Part shown: piece by piece, positions 9,328 to 17,085 of the stretch
Position numbering within the stretch: position 1 is the stretch's first letter
How the letters are laid out: each line of letters opens with the position of its first letter
From: an uncultured Pelagibacteraceae bacterium
GTDB lineage: Bacteria > Pseudomonadota > Alphaproteobacteria > Pelagibacterales > Pelagibacteraceae
Length of the DNA stretch: 64,000 nucleotides
Reading direction: 5' to 3'
Assembly: GCA_902559395.1 (NCBI GenBank)
Contig: CACEHR010000006.1
Coordinates: 21,395-85,394, forward strand
Program-made: the position numbers and the translations under genes
Notes under the pieces: generated by a model
Databases searched by the model: none
What the model saw: the letters and a program-made list of their open reading frames with translations, nothing else
What the model was told of the DNA's origin: nothing

Positions 9328-10493
9328 GAAACTTTTTTTACTTCAGTATCAAAATCATCCTGAAAGTGAGGCATAACTTTTTCTGTAAAAAGTTTTATAC
9401 TTTTCATACAATCTTTATGCTTAACACCCGGAAAATTAGACCAAACTTGTAAATTTTGTAAATTAAGTTCAGATTTTAATTCATGAATTTTATCAATCAC
9501 ATATTCTGGTGTTCCAAATAACATGTTTCTTTTATGTAAAAATTCATAATTTAATAAATCTAACTTACCTTTTGTTTCAGGTAATTCTTCACCTGGATCC
9601 ATGTGATTTCCCAAACCTCTCCAATGACAAACCCATCTCATATAATTTACCATATGTTCACCTGCCATCTCTTTTGCTTCTTCCATAGTATCTGCAACAA
9701 ACATATCTCTTACAAGTGAAACACCTTCACCAAGTGGTATATTTTTCTTTGTTACCTCTGATCTTTTATTTTTATAAGCTTCGAACTTTGGTTTCAAAGC
9801 TTTTACAGTTGGAATCCACATAATAACATTAATGTTATTTTCAGCGGCCCACTCAATTGATCTAATTCCATCAACAACTTGATGAATTGGAGGATGTGGC
9901 TGTTGATATGGCTGTGGAACAACGCTAATTTTTTTCATAGTACTGTCTTCCATATTCATAAATTCTTCACTTGGAGGACTCATATCATGCTGCCAAACAT
10001 AATTTGGAGATGGATAAGTATAAAATTCTCCTTGGTGACTGAAAAATTTTTCACTCCATGCTTTCTTCAATACTTCTAAAGTCTCAGCAAATAATCTGAA
10101 ATTTTTAGCCTGATCTTTTAAATCAGCCTCTTTGTTTAAATTTATTGCTTCTCTTCCATAAATTCCTCTTGCTACACCTACTTCAACTCTCCCTTTTGAA
10201 AGTTGATCTAATGTTGCAATATCTTCTGCTAATCTTATTGGATTATGGAAGGTAATAACGTTTGCGGCCTGACCTATTCTAATATTTTTTGTTCTAGCAG
10301 CGGCATCTGCACCCATCATTAATGGATTTGTGCAAGATTCCATTCCTTCATGATTGAAGTGATGTTCGGTAAACCAAATTGAATTCCATTTATTTTGATC
10401 ACAGTATTCTGTGATTTCTTTAGTTTCATCTAATAGCTGATGATAGGGTTTGTGTGTCCAGTTTGTGGTATTACAAAAATAACCAAATTTCAT
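9324..10493 (-). CDS. LLM-class flavin-dependent monooxygenase
   Basis: Bacterial-luciferase-like (LLM) TIM-barrel oxygenase, 389 aa from ATG 10493. Typical features are the strand-1 start MKFGYFCNT, SIWFTEHHFNHEG (about 38-50), IRIGQAANVITFHNPIRLAED (about 71-91) and GRVEVGVARGIYGRE (about 100-114). Enzymes of this class use FMNH2 and O2 to insert oxygen; no flavin reductase is seen nearby. The start is set by a strong AAGGAGG 4-5 nt upstream. It is the first gene of the five-gene operon and probably starts substrate breakdown by oxidative attack. The substrate is unknown. Confidence 0.85.
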   Translation of the reverse strand: MKFGYFCNTTNWTHKPYHQLLDETKEITEYCDQNKWNSIWFTEHHFNHEGMESCTNPLMMGADAAARTKNIRIGQAANVITFHNPIRLAEDIATLDQLSKGRVEVGVARGIYGREAINLNKEADLKDQAKNFRLFAETLEVLKKAWSEKFFSHQGEFYTYPSPNYVWQHDMSPPSEEFMNMEDSTMKKISVVPQPYQQPHPPIHQVVDGIRSIEWAAENNINVIMWIPTVKALKPKFEAYKNKRSEVTKKNIPLGEGVSLVRDMFVADTMEEAKEMAGEHMVNYMRWVCHWRGLGNHMDPGEELPETKGKLDLLNYEFLHKRNMLFGTPEYVIDKIHELKSELNLQNLQVWSNFPGVKHKDCMKSIKLFTEKVMPHFQDDFDTEVKKVS

Positions 10494-10497
10494 AAAG

Positions 10498-10504
10498 CCT
10501 CCTT
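10498..10504 (-). promoter_or_regulatory. Ribosome binding site of the LLM monooxygenase
   Basis: AAGGAGG on the minus strand, 4 nt before ATG 10493. It rules out the longer upstream reading-frame start. Confidence 0.8.
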
Positions 10505-10540
10505 TAAAAGTTAATTTAAAGACGACCGATCCCACTTTCG

Positions 10541-10592
10541 TAAATCCTTGATTTAAACGACGAGTTATGTATCGCTTTATTAAATAACGATA
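10541..10592 (-). promoter_or_regulatory. Possible operator region upstream of the monooxygenase operon
   Basis: The 123-bp leader of the operon contains two dyads: TAAATC-CTT-GATTTA (10541-10555) and TATCG-N13-CGATA (10570-10592), the second with further partial symmetry inside. This spacing suits one or two dimeric transcription-factor sites. I cannot name a regulator and see no convincing -35/-10 pair. The remaining bases of the leader show nothing else. Confidence 0.35.
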
Positions 10593-10616
10593 TCACTTTT
10601 TTAAAGCAGTGGAAAT

Positions 10617-11768
10617 CTAAAAAAGCTTTTTTTTATCAGTCCATGGTCCTTTTTTTGTCTTAGGTAAATATTTTTTTAGATCAATTAGGACTTTTTCAGA
10701 TAACTTTCTGTAGGTAGTAAGCTTTCCTCCATAAATATTTAATAGAGGCATTTTTTTTACAATCTTTAAATCAAAAACATAATCCCTTGTAACTTTTGAA
10801 GCTGTATTAAAGTCTTCAATTAAAGGTCTTATTCCTGAATAAGTATCTAAAATGTCTTTCGCACTGATTTGTTTTTTTAAGTAATTATTTACTGAATTAA
10901 TTAAATATCTAATTTCTTTATTAGATATCCCTTTGTTTTCAGGAGATTTTACTTCTATTTCTGTAGTCCCAATTAATGAAAATTTTCCTTTATAAGGAAT
11001 CACAAATATTATTCTCTTGTCTGTATTTTGAAATGTGAACGCTACATCAGCTTTATACAATTTTTTTGTAATGATATGACTTCCTTTAACCAGTCTTATT
11101 TTTTTCTTAGATTTGATTTTGATATTTTTTTGTAAAGTCTCATTTATCCATGGCCCAGATGCATTGATTAAAACTTTTGATTTTATTTTTTTTCCATTTT
11201 GAAGACTAATGACCCACTCATTATCAATAATTTCAGCTTTTTTAACTTTGTTATATTCTAGTATTTTGGCTTTATTTCTTTTTGCATCTTTAGCATTTAA
11301 CTTTGTTAATTTTTTATCATCAATTTGAATGTCAAAATATTGAAAACCAGTTTTATATTTTTCTTTAAGAATATTCGGAAATTTTTTTGTAAGATCATAT
11401 GTTTTAGATTTTGGAATATTGGTTTTTCCACCTAAATTGTCATACAAAAACAAACCAAATTTAATTAACCATGCTGGTCTAATTTTATCAGTATGAGGAA
11501 TAATAAATGGAATAGGTTTTGAAATATGTCTAGCAATTTTGTAAACAATTTCTCTTTCTTTCAAGGACTCTCTAACTAATTTAAATTCATAATTTTCTAA
11601 ATAACGAAGACCACCATGTATTAATTTTGTAGACCAAGATGATGTTGCTCCCCCAATCTCACCTTTATCAGCTAAACATACAGACAAACCTCTTCCAGCA
11701 GCATCTCTGGCTATACCAGCGCCGTTTATACCACCACCAATAATGAATAAATCGAACAGTTTTGACAT
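10617..11768 (-). CDS. glpD: GlpD-like FAD-dependent glycerol-3-phosphate dehydrogenase lacking the C-terminal domain
   Basis: FAD-dependent oxidoreductase of the DAO superfamily, 383 aa. The FAD-binding motif is IIGGGINGAGIARDAAGRG (about 9-27), and it matches GlpD through TKLIHGGLRYLENYEF, INASGPWINE, RLVKGSHII, DKRIIFVIPY, GTTEIE, YSGIRPL and the end NIYGGKLTTYRKLSEK. Typical GlpD is about 500 aa with a helical C-terminal domain (DAO_C) after this point. Here the protein stops soon after GPWTDKKKLF, and the next 120 bp hold no remnant in any frame. Expected reaction: glycerol-3-phosphate to dihydroxyacetone phosphate, electrons to quinone. The missing domain may be a clade-specific shortening. 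A Ugp importer 16 kb away could supply the substrate. Confidence 0.78.
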   Translation of the reverse strand: MSKLFDLFIIGGGINGAGIARDAAGRGLSVCLADKGEIGGATSSWSTKLIHGGLRYLENYEFKLVRESLKEREIVYKIARHISKPIPFIIPHTDKIRPAWLIKFGLFLYDNLGGKTNIPKSKTYDLTKKFPNILKEKYKTGFQYFDIQIDDKKLTKLNAKDAKRNKAKILEYNKVKKAEIIDNEWVISLQNGKKIKSKVLINASGPWINETLQKNIKIKSKKKIRLVKGSHIITKKLYKADVAFTFQNTDKRIIFVIPYKGKFSLIGTTEIEVKSPENKGISNKEIRYLINSVNNYLKKQISAKDILDTYSGIRPLIEDFNTASKVTRDYVFDLKIVKKMPLLNIYGGKLTTYRKLSEKVLIDLKKYLPKTKKGPWTDKKKLF

Positions 11769-11840
11769 TTAGATTTCAATTTGTTTATAAAACGTAATTA
11801 AAATTTTTCAAATGATTAATAAAAATTTTTTATTTAAGGC

Positions 11841-13145
11841 TTATTTTTTCTTTAATTTAACAGCTACTTGCTTAGTAGATAAAGAAAATGATAAAACTTC
11901 ATAATTAAAATTTTGGTTATTACAAAATTCGTTTAATGCTTTATATTCATCTTCTTCCCAATTTTCATTCATTATAAATTCATCAAAAATTAAAATTGTA
12001 TTTTCATCAATTACATCTTTTGAGAAATTTAAAGCACAAATAGTAGATGAATATAAATCTGCGTCAAAATTTATTAATGAGGCTATCGGACGTCTTTTTT
12101 TAAAAAAAATTGGTAGAGTATCCTCAAACTTTCCAACTATAAATTCACCTCCATCAATATCAGGAACTACTCCAAAATTTGTATAGTTCCCTTGAGGTTC
12201 ATCATGCCAACTCTCTGGAATTCCAGTAAAAGTATCAAAACCGAACCCTTTTTTGTAAGTATTAATTAGATATCTGAAAGATACGCCGTTCCATACTCCA
12301 AATTCATAAAAAGGTTTGGAACTATCAGATAAAGTTATCATTGCATCAAAAAAACTCCATCTATTAAAATAAATTTTTGGCAATTTAGGCAATGAAAAAA
12401 TCCATTTTAATGATCTCATATATGGGTGGTTAGAAGTTTCTGAATTTAGCAAGTTATTATATAAATCAAAATTTCCTTTATATTTCTCTAGTCCACCTAT
12501 CATTATTTTAGCTTTTAATTGCTGTTTATCAATTTCATATATTTTTTTTAGGTATGATAATGCTTCATCTATATCTGATGTTAGAATATGAGAATTCCAA
12601 AGTGTTATTGTATGATTAGGATTAATTTTTATTACTTTTTTATAATATTCTTTTGCACTTTGTGTTTCACCTAATTCTTCGCATAAAATTCCAAGATTAT
12701 TTAAAGTTTCTGTATGATTTGGAATAGTTTTAATTACTTTATTATATAAGCTTTTAGCCTTTTCATAGTTTCCTAGCTCTTTGTAAATTATACCAAGATT
12801 ATAATTTGCATTAGCTAAATTAGGATCTAGTTCTATTGCTTTATTAAATAAATCTTTGGCTTTAAATTTTTCTTTGTTTTTCAAAAAAATTAATCCGAGA
12901 TTATTATAAGCACCTGCAAAATTAGGATTTATTTTTATTGCTTGTTCATAACAATTTTTTGCATTTTTAAGTTTTCCTATTACTCTATACAATTCGCCCA
13001 GATTATTTAGAGTGTTTACATGATTTGGTTTAATTTTTAATATCTCAATATAAATAGCTTCAGCTAATTTAAAATTTTTTTTTGAGTGATTTTCGATGGC
13101 TAATTTAAACTTATCTTCAATGCTTAGATTTTGTTTGTCAGGCAT
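11841..13145 (-). CDS. TPR-repeat protein fused to a TylF-like SAM methyltransferase domain
   Basis: A 434-aa two-part protein. Residues about 10-200 hold about five tetratricopeptide repeats (recurring LNNLG.Y.. / A.NNLG.. and A...Y..AI..NPN patterns). Residues about 255-434 resemble class I methyltransferases of the TylF/macrocin-O-methyltransferase type: FYEFGVWNGVSFRYL is the SAM-binding motif, GFGFDTFTGIPESW follows, then INFDADLYSSTICAL and ILIFDEFIMN. I chose ATG 13145; a TTG at 13181 would overlap the upstream oxygenase by 17 nt, and neither has a clear ribosome site. Substrate unknown; in other bacteria such fusions modify glycans or small metabolites. The upstream neighbour is a 2OG oxygenase. 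Confidence 0.75.
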   Translation of the reverse strand: MPDKQNLSIEDKFKLAIENHSKKNFKLAEAIYIEILKIKPNHVNTLNNLGELYRVIGKLKNAKNCYEQAIKINPNFAGAYNNLGLIFLKNKEKFKAKDLFNKAIELDPNLANANYNLGIIYKELGNYEKAKSLYNKVIKTIPNHTETLNNLGILCEELGETQSAKEYYKKVIKINPNHTITLWNSHILTSDIDEALSYLKKIYEIDKQQLKAKIMIGGLEKYKGNFDLYNNLLNSETSNHPYMRSLKWIFSLPKLPKIYFNRWSFFDAMITLSDSSKPFYEFGVWNGVSFRYLINTYKKGFGFDTFTGIPESWHDEPQGNYTNFGVVPDIDGGEFIVGKFEDTLPIFFKKRRPIASLINFDADLYSSTICALNFSKDVIDENTILIFDEFIMNENWEEDEYKALNEFCNNQNFNYEVLSFSLSTKQVAVKLKKK

Positions 13146-13164
13146 ATAAATTACTACATAATAA

Positions 13165-14133
13165 TTAACGTTGATATTCAATAAATTTTTTTAAAGATTG
13201 ATTTAGAAATTTTTCATAAATCTGACCTGAGTTTTCATTTTTTTTTAAGTTTAAAAATGTTTGATTCATTTTAAAATCATAAGAGGGCTCAAAAAAAAAT
13301 GGAATAGATAGCCTCTTACTTCTGTTCCATAACACTCTATGGTTGGTTGCTTTAAATTTACCTTTGCTTAGAAATTCTAAAGCTCTACCAGTATTTACTA
13401 CTAAAGCTTTTTTATTAAATGGTACATCATGCCAGTTCTTTGTCCTCCTGTTCTGAACTTGAAGACCACCTTTTCTGTCTTGGTAGAGAATTGTAAATAT
13501 TCCACTATCAACATGCGTTTCACATCCAAGAGCAACACCATCATGTTTTGAAATCTCTACTGGTTTTGTTTGATTTGGATAATAATTAAATCTTAAAGTA
13601 CTAAGTGTTTTTAATCTTGAAAAAGCTTCGCTTGATTTATTGGGATTTATTTTGTTAAGTTTGATCACACTTTTAAATAAAGTTTCACTTAAACTATAAA
13701 TATTATCAAAATATTGACCCAAAGCTTTAATGGAACTTTTGTTAAAACATTTATCCAGATTTAAATATTCAATGTATTGATTTTTTAATTTTGAAGAATA
13801 TTTTTTAGTTACTTTTAAATCCCCAATATCTAAACCTTCTTTTCCATTTACATCGTTGGGAAAGTATCCTCTGTAAAGATTCTTGTTTTTCTTATTCCAT
13901 TTTTTTGGTGATAATTGTCTTTTTTTGTTACCTGGCAAATTGAAGAATTTATTTCCTACATCACATACTTTCCTAATATCTTTCAAGTTAAGCCCATGTC
14001 CTGTAATTTGAAAAAAACCAATTTTGACACAAGCCTTTTCAATTTCTTTAATCGTTTTAAAAGCACTTTGAGTTTCAAAATTATTTTTGACTAGTGAAGA
14101 TATATTGATTGTTGGGATATAATTTTTTGTCAT
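13165..14133 (-). CDS. 2-oxoglutarate/Fe(II)-dependent oxygenase, isopenicillin-N-synthase-like
   Basis: A 322-aa member of the IPNS/ethylene-forming-like oxygenases with an N-terminal DIOX_N region (KIGFFQITGHG, about 37-47) and a C-terminal 2OG-FeII domain. The iron triad is visible as H.D in ETHVDSGIFTILYQD (about 207-221) and the distal His in ATNHRVLW (about 264-271); RLSIPFFFEP carries the Arg/Ser pair that binds 2-oxoglutarate. It starts within the EamA gene's stop (ATGA overlap), so it is in one unit with two upstream transporters and a downstream methyltransferase. Substrate unknown. Confidence 0.82.
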   Translation of the reverse strand: MTKNYIPTINISSLVKNNFETQSAFKTIKEIEKACVKIGFFQITGHGLNLKDIRKVCDVGNKFFNLPGNKKRQLSPKKWNKKNKNLYRGYFPNDVNGKEGLDIGDLKVTKKYSSKLKNQYIEYLNLDKCFNKSSIKALGQYFDNIYSLSETLFKSVIKLNKINPNKSSEAFSRLKTLSTLRFNYYPNQTKPVEISKHDGVALGCETHVDSGIFTILYQDRKGGLQVQNRRTKNWHDVPFNKKALVVNTGRALEFLSKGKFKATNHRVLWNRSKRLSIPFFFEPSYDFKMNQTFLNLKKNENSGQIYEKFLNQSLKKFIEYQR

Positions 14134-15083
14134 CTTCTTACAGGTGTTTCTGTAGCAATATATTGATCTCTAGCTTTTTCTCTAAAGTAAATATAAATAC
14201 CAGCTGCTATAATGCACGCAACTCCAAAAAATGTTCTACCCGATGGAATTTCATTAAATAAAAAATATCCAGGTATCATAGACATTATAATTAATGAATA
14301 TTCAAACAGGGAAACTACAGAAGGTGAAGCTACAATGTAGGCTGAAAATATGCAGAGAAAAGCAATTGAGGCGACAAAACCGAAAAATAAAATAAATTTC
14401 CATGTATATTCAATATTTGAAAACCACTCTCTAAAAATAAACTGCGTAGTTGGATCAAAGTTGGGGTTATTTAATTGTCCATTTCCCATAAACAAATAAA
14501 TAAGACCACATAAAATTAGGGCTATTAAATAAAAATAAAATAATTGAGTATTTACATCATCTTTGTCAGATGTGTATTTTGTTATTGTCATAGATGCAGC
14601 ATAAAAAAATGCACATACTACTGGGAGTAAACTTTTGTATTCAAAATCAGAAAAGTTTGGGTCAAGTACAATAAAAACTCCTATAAAACCAAAGACAATT
14701 GCTGACCATCTTCTTATTCCAATAAACTCTTTCAAAAAAAATTTAGCAAAAATAGATACAAAAAAAGGACAAGAAAAAAATAAGGCATTTGCAGTTGCTA
14801 GTGGCATGTAAGTAAGAGAAATAAAGAAAGCTGAAAACGCTAAAAAGTGAAGAACCACTCTAATAATTGTCCAAACAGGATAGTAAGTTTTTAGTAAAAC
14901 TTTCTGTTTTCTAAATTTTATGTAACTAAAAAGTAAAATAGCTGCAACAAAATATCTTCCAAAAAAGATTTCATAAAGAGAGGCTTTCTCAAAAATATAT
15001 TTAATTAATGAGTCCTGCATCGCAAATAATGTCATTGCAACGATTATTAAAATAATACCTTTAGAATTATTATCTTTTGTCAT
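14130..15083 (-). CDS. EamA/DMT-family transporter, copy 1
   Basis: A 317-aa, ten-helix drug/metabolite transporter with two EamA halves. It closely resembles the adjacent upstream gene: both share the blocks LPLATANALFF / LPLGTATALFF, RRWSAIVFGFIGVFIVLDP / RRWSAVVVGFIGVYITLNP, QFIFREWF, ASPSVVS and a tail IATE.P.R. The pair is therefore a tandem duplication. It begins directly after the stop of copy 2 (TAAATG) and overlaps the oxygenase by 4 nt. It probably exports or imports a small organic solute; direction and substrate are unknown. Confidence 0.82.
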   Translation of the reverse strand: MTKDNNSKGIILIIVAMTLFAMQDSLIKYIFEKASLYEIFFGRYFVAAILLFSYIKFRKQKVLLKTYYPVWTIIRVVLHFLAFSAFFISLTYMPLATANALFFSCPFFVSIFAKFFLKEFIGIRRWSAIVFGFIGVFIVLDPNFSDFEYKSLLPVVCAFFYAASMTITKYTSDKDDVNTQLFYFYLIALILCGLIYLFMGNGQLNNPNFDPTTQFIFREWFSNIEYTWKFILFFGFVASIAFLCIFSAYIVASPSVVSLFEYSLIIMSMIPGYFLFNEIPSGRTFFGVACIIAAGIYIYFREKARDQYIATETPVRR

Positions 15084-16034
15084 TTATCTAAGAGGTTTTT
15101 CCGTAGCAATAGATTGATTTTGTGCCTTTTCACGCATAAAAATATAAACACCACTGCTTACTATTATTAAAATTCCAACCACTGTATTTAATGAAGGTAT
15201 TTCATCAAAATATAACCATCCTACAAGTGGCGACCAAAATAATATTGAATATTCAAAAGGTGAAACCACTGATGGAGAGGCAATACTATAAGCTGTAAAT
15301 AAAAAAAAGAAAGCAATAGTAGCTGTAACACCAGTTGCAGTCATTAATAGGATATTGGAATTAAAATCAACAAACCATTCTCTAAATATAAATTGAGAAG
15401 CTGGATGATTTGAAGTGTTGTATTGACCGTCACCAATAACAAAATAGAAAATTATACTTAGAATAATTGCACCAATATAAAATGTAAATGTTTGTGTATA
15501 AACACTATCCTTATCAGATGTTTTTTTTATTATTATCATAGATAATGAGTAACAAAATGCACATAAAATAGGCAATAAGCTTAAATGGTTAAAATTACTA
15601 AAATCAGGATTTAATGTTATATAAACTCCAATAAATCCCACAACTACAGCAGACCATCTTCTAAATCCTATTTCTTCTTTTAAAAAAAAATGAGCAAATA
15701 TTGTAATTAAAAAAGGGGTAACAAAAAATAATGCTGTAGCTGTACCAAGTGGTAACACGGTCAAAGAAACATAAAAAGAGCTGAAACCAAAGAAAAAAAG
15801 TATTACACGTGTAAATGTTAAAAGAGGATATTGGCTTTTAAATACTATTGGTTTTTTTGTAATTATTAAAAATAATAAAATAAGCACAAAACTTACTACA
15901 GTTCTTATTAGGTAAATTTCATAAAGTGAAACAAAATTATAAATATGCTTCATAATTCCGTCTTGGACAGAAAAAACTATCATTGCAATTAATATGAAGA
16001 CTATTCCTTTAGGATTATTGTTTTGAGCGCTCAT
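15084..16034 (-). CDS. EamA/DMT-family transporter, copy 2
   Basis: A 316-aa paralogue of the downstream transporter with the same ten-helix EamA plan and shared signature blocks (GFRRWSAVVVGFIGVYI, FIFREWF, AYSIASPSVVSPFEYS). It is the first gene of the minus-strand unit and lies 62 bp from the divergent ureohydrolase start, so both promoters lie in that short spacer. Divergence between the two copies is moderate, suggesting an old duplication with possible difference in substrate. Confidence 0.82.
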   Translation of the reverse strand: MSAQNNNPKGIVFILIAMIVFSVQDGIMKHIYNFVSLYEIYLIRTVVSFVLILLFLIITKKPIVFKSQYPLLTFTRVILFFFGFSSFYVSLTVLPLGTATALFFVTPFLITIFAHFFLKEEIGFRRWSAVVVGFIGVYITLNPDFSNFNHLSLLPILCAFCYSLSMIIIKKTSDKDSVYTQTFTFYIGAIILSIIFYFVIGDGQYNTSNHPASQFIFREWFVDFNSNILLMTATGVTATIAFFFLFTAYSIASPSVVSPFEYSILFWSPLVGWLYFDEIPSLNTVVGILIIVSSGVYIFMREKAQNQSIATEKPLR

Positions 16035-16096
16035 TTACGCTCTATATCAAAAAAGAATATGTTTTTAAATTTATTAAATTTGTGTCATATTTAATT

Positions 16097-17083
16097 ATGA
16101 TTTCAGAAGAAGATAAAATAATGATGGAAACCCTTTATTGGTGGGGTATTCCAACTTTATTTAGATGTAAGAATGATCCAGATCCAAAGAATTGTGACAT
16201 TGCATTAGTTGGTGTTCCTCATAGTACAGGAAATGGGACTACAGAAAGAGATCAACATTTAGGTCCAAGAGCAGTTAGAAATATTTCTGCAATGCTGAGA
16301 CGTTCTCACTTTGATTACAAAATTGATCCATGGAAAGATAATAAAATACATGACCTGGGAGATGTTCCTTTTCCAGAAGCTAATGATAATGAAAAATGTA
16401 TAGAAAGAATTTCTGCTTTTTACGATCATATAGAACAAGCGGAAAAACCAGTTGTTTCAATTGGTGGAGATCATTCGGTAACTGGAGGAATTGTTCAAAG
16501 TTTAGCAAAAAAGAATTCAAAATTAACTAAAGGAAAAAAAATAACATTTCTACATTTTGATGCCCATACAGATTGTTTTGAAAAATTAGATCATTTTTTG
16601 GGTGCAAAAAAATCAGCAGCACATTGGGCTTCTTATCTAGTTAAACAAGGAAATGTTGATCCACATACAAGTACTCAGATAGGTATAAGAGGAAATCCAA
16701 GAACATTAGATTGGTTACAAGCAAGTTACGATATTGGTTATCAAGTAATTACAATGGATGAATACAGAGAATGGGGTCATGAAAAATGTGTGAAAATGAT
16801 TTTAGATAGATTAGGAGACAATCCTATTTATGTTACATTTGATTTAGATTGTTTAGATCCAACAGTAGCTCCAGGAGTAGCAAATATAGAACCTGCATAT
16901 AAAGGATTTAATATGGATGAAGCACGTAAGCTGATTCAGTGTTTAAAAGGAAAAAATGTAATTGGAGGAGATGTTGCTTGTTTAATGCCAACAAAAGATA
17001 GTCCAAATCAAATTACAGCAATGGTTGCAGCTTCTATAATGTTTGAAATTATTTGTTTAATTTCAGTTTATCGTAACAAGTAA
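16097..17083 (+). CDS. Ureohydrolase (arginase/agmatinase) family enzyme, atypical substrate site
   Basis: A Mn-type ureohydrolase of about 328 aa. The metal-binding motifs are intact: SIGGDHSVTGG, HFDAHTD and TFDLDCLDP. Two regions differ from normal agmatinases. The HGTPFRRA-type loop after the DAHTD motif is replaced by AAHWASYLV, and near the C-terminus the usual DVVEVSP block reads DVACLMP, replacing the glutamate that normally contacts the guanidinium group. It therefore probably acts on a guanidino or amide compound other than agmatine. The start is uncertain: GTG 16082, ATG 16097 and ATG 16121 are all possible, and none has a strong ribosome site except a weak GAAGAAG before 16121. 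It is a single gene, convergent with the GMC oxidoreductase 2 nt away. Confidence 0.8.
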   Translation: MISEEDKIMMETLYWWGIPTLFRCKNDPDPKNCDIALVGVPHSTGNGTTERDQHLGPRAVRNISAMLRRSHFDYKIDPWKDNKIHDLGDVPFPEANDNEKCIERISAFYDHIEQAEKPVVSIGGDHSVTGGIVQSLAKKNSKLTKGKKITFLHFDAHTDCFEKLDHFLGAKKSAAHWASYLVKQGNVDPHTSTQIGIRGNPRTLDWLQASYDIGYQVITMDEYREWGHEKCVKMILDRLGDNPIYVTFDLDCLDPTVAPGVANIEPAYKGFNMDEARKLIQCLKGKNVIGGDVACLMPTKDSPNQITAMVAASIMFEIICLISVYRNK

Positions 17084-17085
17084 TA

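Noticed and set aside
13145..13181. TTG 13181 as the start of the TPR-methyltransferase
   Set aside because: It would add 12 residues with no similarity to TPR proteins and overlap the upstream oxygenase by 17 nt; ATG 13145 is simpler, though no ribosome site proves it.
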